Assembly: GCF_016482785.1 (NCBI RefSeq)
Contig: NZ_JAEMXM010000012.1
Span: 1-64,000 of the forward strand
DNA length: 64,000 nucleotides
Direction of reading: 5' to 3'
DNA from: Paenibacillus alkalitolerans
GTDB taxonomy: Bacteria; Bacillota; Bacilli; Paenibacillales; YIM-B00363
Below the pieces are notes generated by a model. It searched no databases, was not told the origin of the DNA, and saw only the letters and a list, made by a program, of their open reading frames with translations. Made by a program: the position numbers and the translations under genes. Positions 51,302 through 60,828 of this stretch are shown piece after piece (positions within the stretch are counted from its first letter, which is position 1; every line of letters begins with the position of its first letter).

Positions 51302-52310
51302 TAAGTCGTCCGCCGATTTTCGGAAAACCGCGGCTTGGCGCGCTGCTGTCTTTGCGGTCATGATTTTCCTCGCAATTGCGGGGGTCGTCTTCAGTCTGGT
51401 CAGCGGGGCGGTCAAGGTCGGCGTTATGGAGATCGTCAACGTATTTGCGGGTAATGTTGAAGGGGCGGTTCGGGATATTATTTGGAACGTTCGGTTCCCG
51501 CGGACGTTGGTTGCGGCATTGGTGGGCATTAATTTGCCGTTGGCAGGGGCATTGCTTCAAGGAGTCATGCGCAATTCGATGGCGGATCCGCATATTATCG
51601 GGGTCTCATCGGGAGCGGGACTATTCGGCATTACCGTCTTGGTTTTGTTTCCGGCGTACGGCTATTTGATGACTCCCGCAGCGTTTATCGGCGCGCTCGG
51701 CGCTGCCGTATTGATCTACGCGCTCTCTTGGCATAACGGGGTCCGTCCCGGCAGGCTCATCTTGGCAGGAGTGGCCGTTTCGGCTTTCTTCGGTTCGGGC
51801 ATATCGGCATTGCTTACTTTCTATAGCGACCGGGTGGACGGGGCGCTGCTGTTTCTGGTTGGAGGCTTGTCCGCGAAGAGCTGGCCTCACTTGCAGCTGC
51901 TTCTCCCCTATACGGTAATCGGTACGGTGTTTGCTTTGATTTGCGCGCACCGGATGAATATTTTAACGCTGGGAGACGGAGAGGCGAAAGGTCTCGGATT
52001 GCACGTGGAACGGACAAGAATGTTGGTGACGGCCGCAGCGGCGCTGCTGTCCGCAAGCGCGGTCAGCACGGTCGGGTTGCTCGGATTCGTAGGGATGATC
52101 GTCCCTCATGCGGCACGTCTGCTGATCGGCGACGATTACCGGGTCCTGCTGCCCGCAACCGCCTTGCTTGGCGTCTCCGCATTGACGATATTCGATACGC
52201 TGTCCCGGATCATGTTTGCTCCCGTTGAGCTGCCTGTCGGCATCATCACCGGCGCTCTCGGCGCTCCTTTCTTTCTGTATTTATTACGAAAGAGAGGGAT
52301 GGCGGAATGA
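51288..52310 (+). CDS. FecCD-type ABC permease
   Basis: 340 residues with about nine to ten membrane helices. 'IIWNVRFPRTLVAALVGINL', 'PLAGALLQGVMRNSMADPHI' and 'LLGFVGMIVPHAARLLIGDD' are the FecCD family signatures. It forms a homodimeric channel, as no second permease is present. ATG 51288 or 51294 is possible. Its stop overlaps the ATPase start. Confidence 0.92.
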   Translation: MYMVSKSSADFRKTAAWRAAVFAVMIFLAIAGVVFSLVSGAVKVGVMEIVNVFAGNVEGAVRDIIWNVRFPRTLVAALVGINLPLAGALLQGVMRNSMADPHIIGVSSGAGLFGITVLVLFPAYGYLMTPAAFIGALGAAVLIYALSWHNGVRPGRLILAGVAVSAFFGSGISALLTFYSDRVDGALLFLVGGLSAKSWPHLQLLLPYTVIGTVFALICAHRMNILTLGDGEAKGLGLHVERTRMLVTAAAALLSASAVSTVGLLGFVGMIVPHAARLLIGDDYRVLLPATALLGVSALTIFDTLSRIMFAPVELPVGIITGALGAPFFLYLLRKRGMAE

Positions 52311-53083
52311 TTCAAGCGGAGCGGTTAAAGGTTAATTATCGGGGCCGGTCTGTGCTGGACGATGTGAACGTAAATTTTGAACCCGGGCTCGTCCACAGCA
52401 TACTCGGCCCGAACGGATGCGGGAAAAGCACGCTTCTGAAGACGTTGTCACGGCAATTGCAGGGGGAAAGCGGTGCGGTATACGTGGACGGCAAAGAGGT
52501 CAAGCAGTGGCGGACAAAGCTGTTTGCCCGGCAACTTGCCATGCTGCCGCAGGCGCAGGAAAGCTCTGCAGATATACGCGTTTATGATTTGGTGTCTTAC
52601 GGCCGGTTTCCGCATAAAGGTTGGATGCAGAAGATGGACGAGGAAGACAAAGAAGTTGTCGAGCGGGCGTTGGAGTTGACGGGCATGAGCTCGTACGCCG
52701 ATAGAAGCGTTCAACAGTTGTCCGGCGGTGAGCGGCAGCGGGCGCGGATCGCCATGGCGATCGCCCAACAGCCGAAAGTGCTGCTGTTGGACGAACCGAC
52801 AACGTACCTCGATATTTGTCATCAGCTTGAGATCATGGAACTTATAACACAGCTGAATCGAAAGCAAAATATGACCGTAATCATGGTGCTCCACGATTTG
52901 AACCAAGCAGCTCATTATTCCGACCGGATTACGGTAATGAAACAAGGTTCCGTAATTGCTCACGGCTGTCCGGAGGATATTATTTGTGAAGAAATTTTGT
53001 TGGATGTGTTTAAGGTTAGAGCAAGCATAGAATTAATCGAAGACAGCGGACGCCCGTTTATACGAACGATGAGTTTGCTTTAG
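52307..53083 (+). CDS. FecE-type ABC transporter ATPase
   Basis: 258 residues, ATGA overlap with the permease. Walker A GPNGCGKST, signature 'QQLSGGERQRARIAMAIAQQ', Walker B 'VLLLDEPTTYLDI', switch His in 'VIMVLHDLNQAAHY'. It drives import of the iron-chelate or cobamide-like ligand bound by the upstream lipoprotein. Confidence 0.93.
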   Translation: MIQAERLKVNYRGRSVLDDVNVNFEPGLVHSILGPNGCGKSTLLKTLSRQLQGESGAVYVDGKEVKQWRTKLFARQLAMLPQAQESSADIRVYDLVSYGRFPHKGWMQKMDEEDKEVVERALELTGMSSYADRSVQQLSGGERQRARIAMAIAQQPKVLLLDEPTTYLDICHQLEIMELITQLNRKQNMTVIMVLHDLNQAAHYSDRITVMKQGSVIAHGCPEDIICEEILLDVFKVRASIELIEDSGRPFIRTMSLL

Positions 53084-53103
53084 CGTTGCGCGAAACCGCG
53101 AAG

Positions 53104-53700
53104 CTAAGATGTTTGCATCGTTTGGCGTCTGTGGCGTTCTTGATACTGCTTCGGCGTTATTCCGTACATACGCTTAAATACGCGATGCAAATAATTGGCG
53201 CTGGTGAATCCGTGAAGCAACGCAAGGCGGTCAATCGTGGCCGGACTCCCCTGCCTACCGGTCTCTTCAAGCTCCTTGCAGATGTGCGATAAGCGGATAT
53301 GCTCCAGATATTTGGAGAACGTTGTTCCGGACAACGACTTGAATATCCGCTGCATTTGCCTAGGGCTGATGTGCAGGCGCTCCGCGACGGCTTCCAGCGT
53401 GAGCGGCTCCTGATAATTATCCTTAATGAATTGTTCGGCCAGTTTGTACCTGTAACGATTTATATTGCGCGAAGGCAGCAGCTGCTGCTGCGGCTCGGGA
53501 AAATAAGCCCGGGTCATGCGCAGCAGAATGTTGATAACCGCTTGCTTGATAATGGTGAACAAGCCCGGCTGGCCTTCGTACCATGCCCGATAAGCCGTCA
53601 GGAAGCACTTCATCGCCCGGAAACGGTCTGTTTCAGGGCGAAGCGGAATAAGACGAAGCTGGCGAATGCATGTCTCGGCTTCCTTCCATTCCGACTCGGC
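53104..53700 (-). pseudogene. AraC-family regulator, 5'-truncated
   Basis: The C-terminal 170 residues carry a complete AraC double helix-turn-helix (LTLEAVAERLHISPRQMQRI and 'FTSANYLHRVFKRMYGITPK'). The same frame stays open upstream to about 53700 ([20 protein letters not shown]), where it runs into an OppF fragment on the other strand. The N-terminal sensing domain is lost. It may have controlled the adjacent uptake operon, a common arrangement in Paenibacillus. A shorter product from ATG 53613 could still be made. Confidence 0.7.
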
Positions 53701-53702
53701 TC

Positions 53703-54175
53703 CCCACCCTCGTTTGCGACGAAGCCGTATCCGCGCTTGACGTTTCGATTCAAGCTCAAATCATTAATCTGCTGCAGGATTTACAGGACGAGTTTCGAAT
53801 TACTTATGTGTTCATTTCTCATAATCTCTCCGTTGTGGAGCATATTTCCGACCGGGTAGCCGTCATGTATTTGGGCAGAGTCGTTGAGCTTGCGGCACGG
53901 AAGACCTGTTTGCAGGACCTAAGCATCCTTATACCGAAGCATTACTATCCGCCGTACCGGTGGCGGATCCTTCCGTTAAGAAGGAACGCATTATTCTTCA
54001 GGGGGAAGTGCCAAGTCCGGCGAATCCGCCGTCAGGCTGCCATTTCCATACGCGCTGCCCGTACAAAACCGATATATGCGTGCAACAGATGCCGGAGTTG
54101 AAGCCGGTCGGTCCGGATCGTTTGGCAGCTTGCCACTATGCGGAAGAGCTTCGGCTTCGAGGCATTTGCAGTTAG
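53703..54175 (+). pseudogene. Oligopeptide ABC ATPase (OppF/DppF-like) 3' remnant, frameshifted
   Basis: '[20 protein letters not shown]', '[20 protein letters not shown]' and '[10 protein letters not shown]' give Walker B, the switch His and the D-loop. A frameshift near 53915 moves the rest to another frame: [20 protein letters not shown] and '[20 protein letters not shown]', the typical OppF C-terminus with its Cys residues. The Walker A half is missing. Confidence 0.85.
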
Positions 54176-54188
54176 TTCGAAAGGTGTG

Positions 54189-54739
54189 ATGAAATTGAAG
54201 CAAAAGAATGAACTGATCATCTTTCTCGATTCCGGCGACACCATCATTGATGAAGCAACCGAAGTGAGGGAAGACGATGGCATCGTCATACGCGCGGATG
54301 TCATTCCCGGTGCGGATGTAATGGTGAAGACACTTTCCGAACGTGGATATACGCTCGTTCTCGTTGCGGACGGAGAAGCGCAATCGTTCAAAAACAGTTC
54401 ATACAACACGGTATCTATGATTGCTTCGATGCAATCATCGTGTCGGAGCACATCCGCGTGAGGAAACCGGATCCGCGTATGTTCAAGGCGGCCGCAGGCG
54501 CCCTTGATCTAAGCGAGCAGGATTACGGCCGGATTATAATGGTCGGCAACAATTTGAGCCGCGACATCAAAGGCGCCAACCTGCTTGGGATCATAAGCGT
54601 CCATCTGGACTGGACGCCGCGATATCCGAAAACGCCGGCCGACGAAAGCGAGATGCCGGCATACACCATCAGCGAACCGCTCGAGCTGCTTGATTTGGCG
54701 GAGTCTTTGAATGAAAAGCTTACTGCCGGGAGGAAATAA
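54189..54739 (+). pseudogene. HAD-family hydrolase, frameshifted
   Basis: Frame 1 from ATG 54189 (GAAAGGTG upstream) reads KQKNELIIFLDSGDTIIDEA to 'LVLVADGEAQSFKN'. After about 54400 the other frame continues HGIYDCFDAIIVSEHIRVRK and 'DYGRIIMVGNNLSRDIKGAN'. Together these form a complete HAD fold, with a single shift near 54400. Motif I reads LDSGDT, with Ser replacing the usual residue between the aspartates. A sequencing error cannot be excluded. Confidence 0.7.
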
Positions 54740-54749
54740 AAGCACAATT

Positions 54750-55148
54750 ATGAAACAAGAAGACATCGTTCAATACTGCTTAAGTAAAAGAGGAGCCTGG
54801 GCGGATCATCCTTTCGGCCCGGAACCGTTAGTTATTAAAGTTGCATCGAAAATGTTCGCGATTATTGCCGGCAATAACGATGTGACGCACATTTCCTTAA
54901 AATGCGACCCTGAAACCGCCTATCTGCTAAGACAGGAGTTTTCATCGGTTAAACCGGGATACCATCTGAACAAAATGCACTGGAACACGGTAACGGCGGA
55001 AGATACGATTCCAAACGAGCAACTGCTATGGATGATCGATCATTCCTATGATTTGGTTGCTAGAAGCTTACCGAAATCAAAAAGAGAAGAGCTTGGAATG
55101 GACTCCATTGCCTCTCCACGCAAAACAAATGGGGCTGCCGGCAAATAA
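54750..55148 (+). CDS. MmcQ/YjbR family protein
   Basis: 132 residues from ATG 54750. 'MKQEDIVQYCLSKRGAWADH' followed by 'PFGPEPLVIKVASKMFAII' and 'YHLNKMHWNTV' are the MmcQ/YjbR (CyaY-like fold) signatures. It is thought to bind DNA; its role is unknown. It follows the broken HAD gene by ten bases. Confidence 0.88.
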   Translation: MKQEDIVQYCLSKRGAWADHPFGPEPLVIKVASKMFAIIAGNNDVTHISLKCDPETAYLLRQEFSSVKPGYHLNKMHWNTVTAEDTIPNEQLLWMIDHSYDLVARSLPKSKREELGMDSIASPRKTNGAAGK

Positions 55149-55180
55149 ATTACCGGCGGCCCGCCTCATTCCCGGGCAAG

Positions 55181-55357
55181 TTATTGCTCCAATTGACGTT
55201 CGTCCTCCGCGCCTTCGTTGAGGTCATCCTTCTGGATGTTGATCGGCTGCGTATTTTGTGCGTTTTCCAATGTATCGTTCACGAAAGCCATGTCTTGGTT
55301 TTCCGCTTCCATATTGGTCGTTCCGGTATAGTTGCCTGCGCGCGTTCTGTTTTCCAT
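55181..55357 (-). CDS. Small acidic protein, 58 residues, unknown function
   Basis: ATG 55357 has GGAGGGATC eight bases upstream. The product starts MENRTRAGNYTGTTNMEAEN and is rich in Asn, Gln, Glu and Asp with no hydrophobic core, so it is probably disordered. It resembles small sporulation-linked or hydrophilic proteins of Paenibacillus only in composition. Convergent with the YjbR gene. Confidence 0.55.
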   Translation of the reverse strand: MENRTRAGNYTGTTNMEAENQDMAFVNDTLENAQNTQPINIQKDDLNEGAEDERQLEQ

Positions 55358-55509
55358 GCTTCGATCCCTCCAGTTAGGAAAATATGGTGATGCACCTACT
55401 ATAAAATGTCCAGCTCCACCCGAGTTTATTCCGGCAATTACAGAGCAACATTGCGAAATCCTCCTTGTGATATAACAGAGATGCAACAAAAACATGAGGA
55501 GATGAGAGA

Positions 55510-56274
55510 ATGAGCAAGTTGAGAGGAAAGATTGCATTAGTAACGGGAGCAAGCCGTGGGATCGGGCGTGCTATTGCGCTGCGTCTGGCACAAGACGGCG
55601 CGTTCGTCGCCGTTCATTACGGCAAGAGATATGGTGATGCGGAGGGAGTCGTTCGCGAAATACAAAATAATGGCGGGTCCGCTTTTGCGATCGGTGCGGA
55701 ATTCAGTTCATTAAGCGGCGTTCACGAGCTGTACAAAGAGTTTGATTCGGCGCTGCAGGATCGCACAGGCGGCTCCGGCTTCGACATTCTTATCAACAAT
55801 GCGGGAATCGGACAATTCGCAACCATTGACGAAATGACGGAACAATCCTTCGATGAAGTGATGTCCATCAATGTCAAAGCTCCGCTGTTCCTAATTCAGC
55901 ATGCTTTGCCCCGGCTGAGAGACGACGGCCGTATCATTAATATTTCATCAAAAGTCACACAGGTTGCTTTTCCGAACCTTCTCGGTTACAGCATGACCAA
56001 AGGCGCAATCAACACGTTAACAACCACCTTAGCCAAGCAGCTTGGGGCTCGGAATATTACCATCAATGCGATTTTGCCGGGAATGACCGAAACGGAAATG
56101 AACGCCGGAGTATTGCAAGACCCGGATGGACGGAAGTTCGCAGCCGGTCTGTCCGTATTCGGCAGATGGGCGCAAACCGAAGATATAGCGGATATCGCAG
56201 CGTTCCTTGCTTCTCCCGACAGCCGGTGGATCACCGGGCAATTGATCGATGCGAGCGGCGGAACACATTTGTAG
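55510..56274 (+). CDS. Short-chain dehydrogenase/reductase (SDR)
   Basis: 254 residues, classical SDR. NAD(P) motif TGASRGIG (13-20), 'NNAGIG' (about 95-100), catalytic Ser in 'IINISSKVTQ' and the YSMTK pair (Tyr-x-x-x-Lys). 'DASGGTHL' ends the protein. Arg16 after the glycine motif suggests NADPH. The substrate is unknown. Confidence 0.93.
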   Translation: MSKLRGKIALVTGASRGIGRAIALRLAQDGAFVAVHYGKRYGDAEGVVREIQNNGGSAFAIGAEFSSLSGVHELYKEFDSALQDRTGGSGFDILINNAGIGQFATIDEMTEQSFDEVMSINVKAPLFLIQHALPRLRDDGRIINISSKVTQVAFPNLLGYSMTKGAINTLTTTLAKQLGARNITINAILPGMTETEMNAGVLQDPDGRKFAAGLSVFGRWAQTEDIADIAAFLASPDSRWITGQLIDASGGTHL

Positions 56275-56283
56275 ATCGCATAT

Positions 56284-56307
56284 GGCCACCCAACCGGTGG
56301 CCTTTTT
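56284..56307 (+). terminator. Intrinsic terminator after the SDR gene
   Basis: GGCCACC (56284-56290) pairs with GGTGGCC (56296-56302), followed by five T residues. Confidence 0.85.
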
Positions 56308-56419
56308 GCTGCCTATCGATCTCATTATTAGAACGATTTAGTCGATATAAAGTATTTCTCGGCATCAATTGTGGAGTGTATACTGAAGGTAAATATTCCC
56401 TGTATCGGAGGGTGCGTGT

Positions 56420-57094
56420 ATGGCCGAGTTTGATACGGTTGCCGGTCTTTATTTGGAGATGGTTAGAAAAGGCGGCCCCAGAAAAGCTTACGAAGCGATT
56501 ATTAAGGAGCTTTCTTGCGAAACTGGACTCAATGGGAAAAGGATTTGCGACATCGGCTGCGGACCGGGTGAGTTGGCATTTCGGTTGTGTAACTTGGGAG
56601 GTATTGTCACCGGCGTCGATTCGAGCGCCATATTATTGAGTCATGCCCGTAATGTTACGGATCAGGTCGAGTGGATGGAAGATGATGCAATGACGCTCGG
56701 TAAAATCCAAGATGAAACTTTCGATATAGCAGTTTCAAGCTTGATGCTGATGGATGTTCCGGATTACGAATCGGTTTTCAAGCAAAGCTATCGAGTACTC
56801 AAGCATAATGCCATTATGATTTGGTTGGTAATGCATCCTTGTTTCCAATCTCCGTTCAGCCACCCTGAGGATGACGGTTCCCGAAAGGTATATCAATACG
56901 CTCCGCAATATTGGAAATCGAAAGGGAATGGGACATTACGGTCTATTGCCGGATCATATCATCGCCCCGTGTCTTATTACATCAATAATTTTATGAAAAC
57001 GGGATTCGCTCTGCTGCGCACTTTCGAACCCGGATCGGAAACCGCCTTCGAATCGGTTCCGATGCATTTCGGGGCGATCGGCCGAAAAATATAA
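56420..57094 (+). CDS. Class I SAM-dependent methyltransferase
   Basis: 224 residues. Motif I 'NGKRICDIGCGPGELAFRLC', then 'VTGVDSSAILLSHARN', 'MEDDAMTLGKIQDETFDIAV' and 'VLKHNAIMIWLVMHPCF'. UbiE/COQ5-like group. Its small-molecule substrate is unknown. A separate promoter region lies after the SDR terminator. Confidence 0.9.
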   Translation: MAEFDTVAGLYLEMVRKGGPRKAYEAIIKELSCETGLNGKRICDIGCGPGELAFRLCNLGGIVTGVDSSAILLSHARNVTDQVEWMEDDAMTLGKIQDETFDIAVSSLMLMDVPDYESVFKQSYRVLKHNAIMIWLVMHPCFQSPFSHPEDDGSRKVYQYAPQYWKSKGNGTLRSIAGSYHRPVSYYINNFMKTGFALLRTFEPGSETAFESVPMHFGAIGRKI

Positions 57095-57195
57095 GACGGT
57101 CTAGTTTCTGACACATACGAAACTATTTAGGGGCAGCGATCGTCTTATTTTCTGTAAACCATTTTGAAGTTGCAGGAGACAAGGAGACCTTTATC

Positions 57196-58941
57196 ATGAG
57201 AAAGCTCTTAACGATGTTGTTATCGGGTATACTTTTCGTTTGCGGGGCTCCACCAACTTATGCGGACGAAGAGAGCAAAAAGACGTTGAGCGAGGTTTTC
57301 GACAGAATGGTGATCATTCCGTACGATTTCCAGGGCAAAGCGTTCGTAAACGGGCAAAAGTCCGAAGTTTACCAACAGTTTGAAGCGGTTGAAAGAAACG
57401 GACGCGTCTTGGTCCCGATCCGGTTTATGGGTTATCTCGCAACTCAAGCCGGCAATTATAGCAGCAGCTGGGATGTGCATTGGGATCAGAAACATCCGGA
57501 TGATATTCTCCTAACGAACTATGCATTACAGAAGACCGTCAAGTTTACGGTAAACAGCAAAACAATGTTGGTTAATAAGCAGCCCGTTGCATTGGATGTG
57601 CCGCCGCAATAAATCAACGGCCGGATCGTGCTGCCGCTGAGGAGTGCGGCTATTGCGCTGGACAAAAAAATCGACTGGTTGGACGGATTGATTCTGATTG
57701 GAGACGAGTCAGTAGATTTGCAGCATCCGCAGACATTGGCAATTAAGGATAAGATCAAGATGGAACTTACCGACAAACGGAAGCGGATTGAATACACGAA
57801 AGCGGCAATCCCTATAACGAAATACGGAAACACGATCTATTTCTATAATGAAGCGACAGGGGAACTATTTAGGAAAGCAGACGGGCAAAAAGTAGTTAAA
57901 GTGCAAGTGCCGGGGAAGCCCAATTTTTTCTCTGCAAAGGTCATTGGAGATGAGCTGTATTATACTTCGGAGGTTAACGGTGTACTTGAACTTTATGCGT
58001 TCGACTTTGTTAAGAATATTTCCAAGAAAATCTGTACGCTTGACGGCGGCCACCGTTGGTTGGAAGATGTTCGGTTTACAGATAATGAATTGTACGTTAG
58101 CCTGCACAACGGGGAATTAACATTAGGGCATGCAGTACTGTATAAGATTGAAAATGGCACCCCAAAGGAAGTACTGTCAACAAAAGACCTGATCAATTTT
58201 GTGAAAGCAGGCAAGTACATCTACTTTACCGATTTTTCGATAAACGGCGGTCCGGAAAACAATTTATACCGGGTGGACACAAAGACTGGAGAAAAGCAGT
58301 ATTTCGGAGAGGAAGGCTTTGCTTACGGTATTAATCGCACTATCGAGGAAGGGGGCGGCATCAGTTATTGGAGCAACGGAGGAATGTATGTCAAAGACGG
58401 CTACCTTTATACTTTAGCATATAAAGAAACCGATCCTAAGGATGAAAGCTCCGTGTACAAAATCAATCTTGCGGATCGGACGCAGGTCAAGCTGACTTCT
58501 CCGGCCAAAGATTTCTGGATGGAGAATAATCAAATATATTATATAGAAACAAGCACGGGCTACTTGAAAAGAGTTGATTTGAACGGAGGCAACGATCGGG
58601 TCGTAGTAGAAAGAAATGTGCCGCATGCCAAATTCTATAATGGTAATATCTACTACACCTCGAATGCAAACAAAAATGTTTCCAATATAGGAGTGCTGTA
58701 TCGATATAATATTGCCAATAAGCTGGAAGTCAAATTGAGCGACAAGCCGATGAGTTCGTATTATGTGGGGAAAGACGGAGTTTATTTTGTATCTGACGGG
58801 TATGAACCGGGACTGTTTAAGATTCGAGCGGACGGTCGCGTTATTCCCTTGGTTACGGATAATGTAGATAAAGTTTTATTAGCCGATGCGGGGATCGTTT
58901 ATACACTGGCTTATAAAGAGGGAATATACTCAGGGAAGTAG
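57196..58941 (+). pseudogene. Secreted stalk-domain and DUF5050 protein gene with an in-frame stop
   Basis: A signal peptide (MRKLLTMLLSGILFVCGAPP) and a copper-amine-oxidase N-terminal-like 'stalk' domain begin the protein. A TAA at 57610-57612 interrupts 'LDVPPQ*INGRIVLPLRSAA' exactly within that domain. The same frame stays open to 58941, with a DUF5050-type beta-propeller ('GNTIYFYNEATGELFRKADG', 'IYYTSNANKNV'). Either a recent nonsense mutation or a read error. If real, only a 138-residue fragment is secreted. Confidence 0.75.
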
Positions 58942-58942
58942 A

Positions 58943-58970
58943 AAAGCGGTGGAGCGATCCACCGCTTTCT
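58943..58970. terminator. Bidirectional terminator between convergent genes
   Basis: AAAGCGGTGGA (58943-58953) pairs with TCCACCGCTTT (58958-58968) around a GCGA loop. T- and A-runs on both sides serve both strands. Confidence 0.85.
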
Positions 58971-58992
58971 TGTCATGCAAAATACCCGTCGC

Positions 58993-60459
58993 TCACATCG
59001 AAATAGAAATTTTGCCTTCGTCCTGAGACCAATCGACCTTCGCGCCGAGGGATTCGCTGATGAACCGCAGCGGTAAGTACGAGGTGCTGACGATGATAAA
59101 AGGATCGTTTTGGAGCGTTACCGGTTTCTCATTCAGATAAGCTTCTTTGGTTGTGTAGTTGATACGGATCGTTACCGGCGGTTTGCCCGGCTCGGTTTGG
59201 TGAATGGTGACGATTTTGTTCGTCGCGTCCCACGTCAGCTTGGCGCCCATCTTCTCAAACACGGAACGAAGCGGGATGAACGCTTGGCCGTTTCTAATGA
59301 TAACGCCGGTGTTAAGAGAGACCGGTTCGCCGTTTAGATGAACCGATATAGGCTTTTGCATCGGAACGGGATTGAAATGTTGAATCTCGTAATCTCCGTA
59401 GCCCAAATTGGCGAATTTGTTGTAGCCCCATCCCCACAACGTTCCGTCGGTTTTTTGCATGATGAAGTGGCGCGTACTCGTCTTGATTCGGCTTACATCC
59501 GAAGCAAGTACGGTAAAGGTTGGGTTGTCGGGCATCGTTTCCCGGTCAATGGAGGCTTCATGCACTTTCCCGTCGCCGGTCAATGCGATCACTGAACGTT
59601 CGACGACATAGGCATCCCGCACGTCTTTGACGGTGGTGAATAATACGGGAGCAGACTGTTTATGGCGCGTTGTTCCGTCGGACCAACCGGTAACGGTGTA
59701 ACCCCAGAACCAGATTCGGTTTTGATTATCGATGGCAAGTCTCGTGTATCTGTCTGCTTTGATCGCCCGGATGCCGGATATCTCGTCGATTCTAGCGGCA
59801 GATAAACGTTCGACGGCTTCATCCGTCCATGACCAAACCGTCCCGTCCTCTTTGAGCGCGATATTCAGTTCAACATCGATCATGTTCTCTAAGGATTCAA
59901 TCCGTTCAAACGAGCTTAAAGCTTCTTTATCTCTCCACACCGTCCCGTCTTTCTTCAGAAATATCCATCGCGTTTCGTAAGTCGCCATTTCATAATAGCT
60001 GCTTATGTCCGCCACATTGTCGATGCCCGCAAGAGGGGCGATTTCGTCCAGCTTCAGCTTTCCTTCGGTGATCGGAACAACAAATACTCTTCCTTCGGCA
60101 TCCAAAGCCAACAGTCCCCTCCAGTTGTAATGGACGGAAACGAGGTCATTCAGAGCTTCCACTCGGCGAATATGTACGTCAGACGGGGAGGAAGCGCTTC
60201 TTTCCCAATGCCATACGGAATTGTCTTGCTTCATAACGAACCCGTGCTCAAACGATTTTTCCACGTCGGTCAGCCCGACAATTTGCGTCGGCACCGATTG
60301 ATCGTTGCCCCACACCCATAAGGAACCGTCGGTTTTAATCAAGGAGTCCGGTTCGAACGATCGGATGCCGGAAGACGCCGCGGCTTCCGAAGCGGGTGCG
60401 GCCAATGATGATACTGTTAAACAAGTAACAAGGCTGAGGATGGCGGTCCATTTTTTCAC
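58993..60459 (-). CDS. Secreted RCC1-repeat protein with C-terminal stalk domain
   Basis: 488 residues from GTG 60459, supported by AAAGGAG upstream. Signal peptide about 1-27 (VKKWTAILSLVTCLTVSSLA). Several RCC1-like repeats follow ('KTDGSLWVWGNDQSVPTQI', 'LKEDGTVWSWTDEAV', 'TDGTLWGWGYNKFANLGYGD'), forming a beta-propeller. Residues about 370-488 are a copper-amine-oxidase N-terminal 'stalk' domain (QAFIPLRSVFEKMGAKLTWD, 'YLPLRFISESLGAKVDWS'). It is a cell-surface protein of unknown role. Such domains are common in Paenibacillus. Confidence 0.87.
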   Translation of the reverse strand: MKKWTAILSLVTCLTVSSLAAPASEAAASSGIRSFEPDSLIKTDGSLWVWGNDQSVPTQIVGLTDVEKSFEHGFVMKQDNSVWHWERSASSPSDVHIRRVEALNDLVSVHYNWRGLLALDAEGRVFVVPITEGKLKLDEIAPLAGIDNVADISSYYEMATYETRWIFLKKDGTVWRDKEALSSFERIESLENMIDVELNIALKEDGTVWSWTDEAVERLSAARIDEISGIRAIKADRYTRLAIDNQNRIWFWGYTVTGWSDGTTRHKQSAPVLFTTVKDVRDAYVVERSVIALTGDGKVHEASIDRETMPDNPTFTVLASDVSRIKTSTRHFIMQKTDGTLWGWGYNKFANLGYGDYEIQHFNPVPMQKPISVHLNGEPVSLNTGVIIRNGQAFIPLRSVFEKMGAKLTWDATNKIVTIHQTEPGKPPVTIRINYTTKEAYLNEKPVTLQNDPFIIVSTSYLPLRFISESLGAKVDWSQDEGKISISM

Positions 60460-60828
60460 TGAAATGCGTTCTCCTTTCAATAATTCGGCTCATGAAGATA
60501 AACGCAGCCCAGCGGAATAAAGTTTCAATTAAAATCTTTGCAAAATGAAAAGCTGCCCAAAGATGGACAGTCTTGGTATAATACATTTGTGCAGCTCGCT
60601 GTGGTGGGAATAGAATTGCTGGTACGTTTTTGATTGCGTTGTTAACATACCTGGATAACAGAAAGTGACCCCACCGCTGCTAGGCTAAAGGGGTCACTCA
60701 CGGGTTTTACTCGGAGGTTTCCCGCCAAGTAGTTGCATAGGGAGCCGGTGGCCGCCGGCTCCTGTTGTTATTATTACTTTACCATAAGCATTTTAATACA
60801 GCAATCTTGATGATGGAATATCGCAACC
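60460..60828. other. Intergenic region with two GC hairpins
   Basis: AGTGACCCC (60664-60672) pairs with GGGGTCACT (60690-60698), and GGAGCCGG (60741-60748) pairs with CCGGCTCC (60755-60762). Neither has a clear U-run on the minus strand, so termination of the sugar transporter operon there is possible but weak. The RCC1 promoter should lie at 60480-60620 (TATTAT on the minus strand near 60580). Confidence 0.45.
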
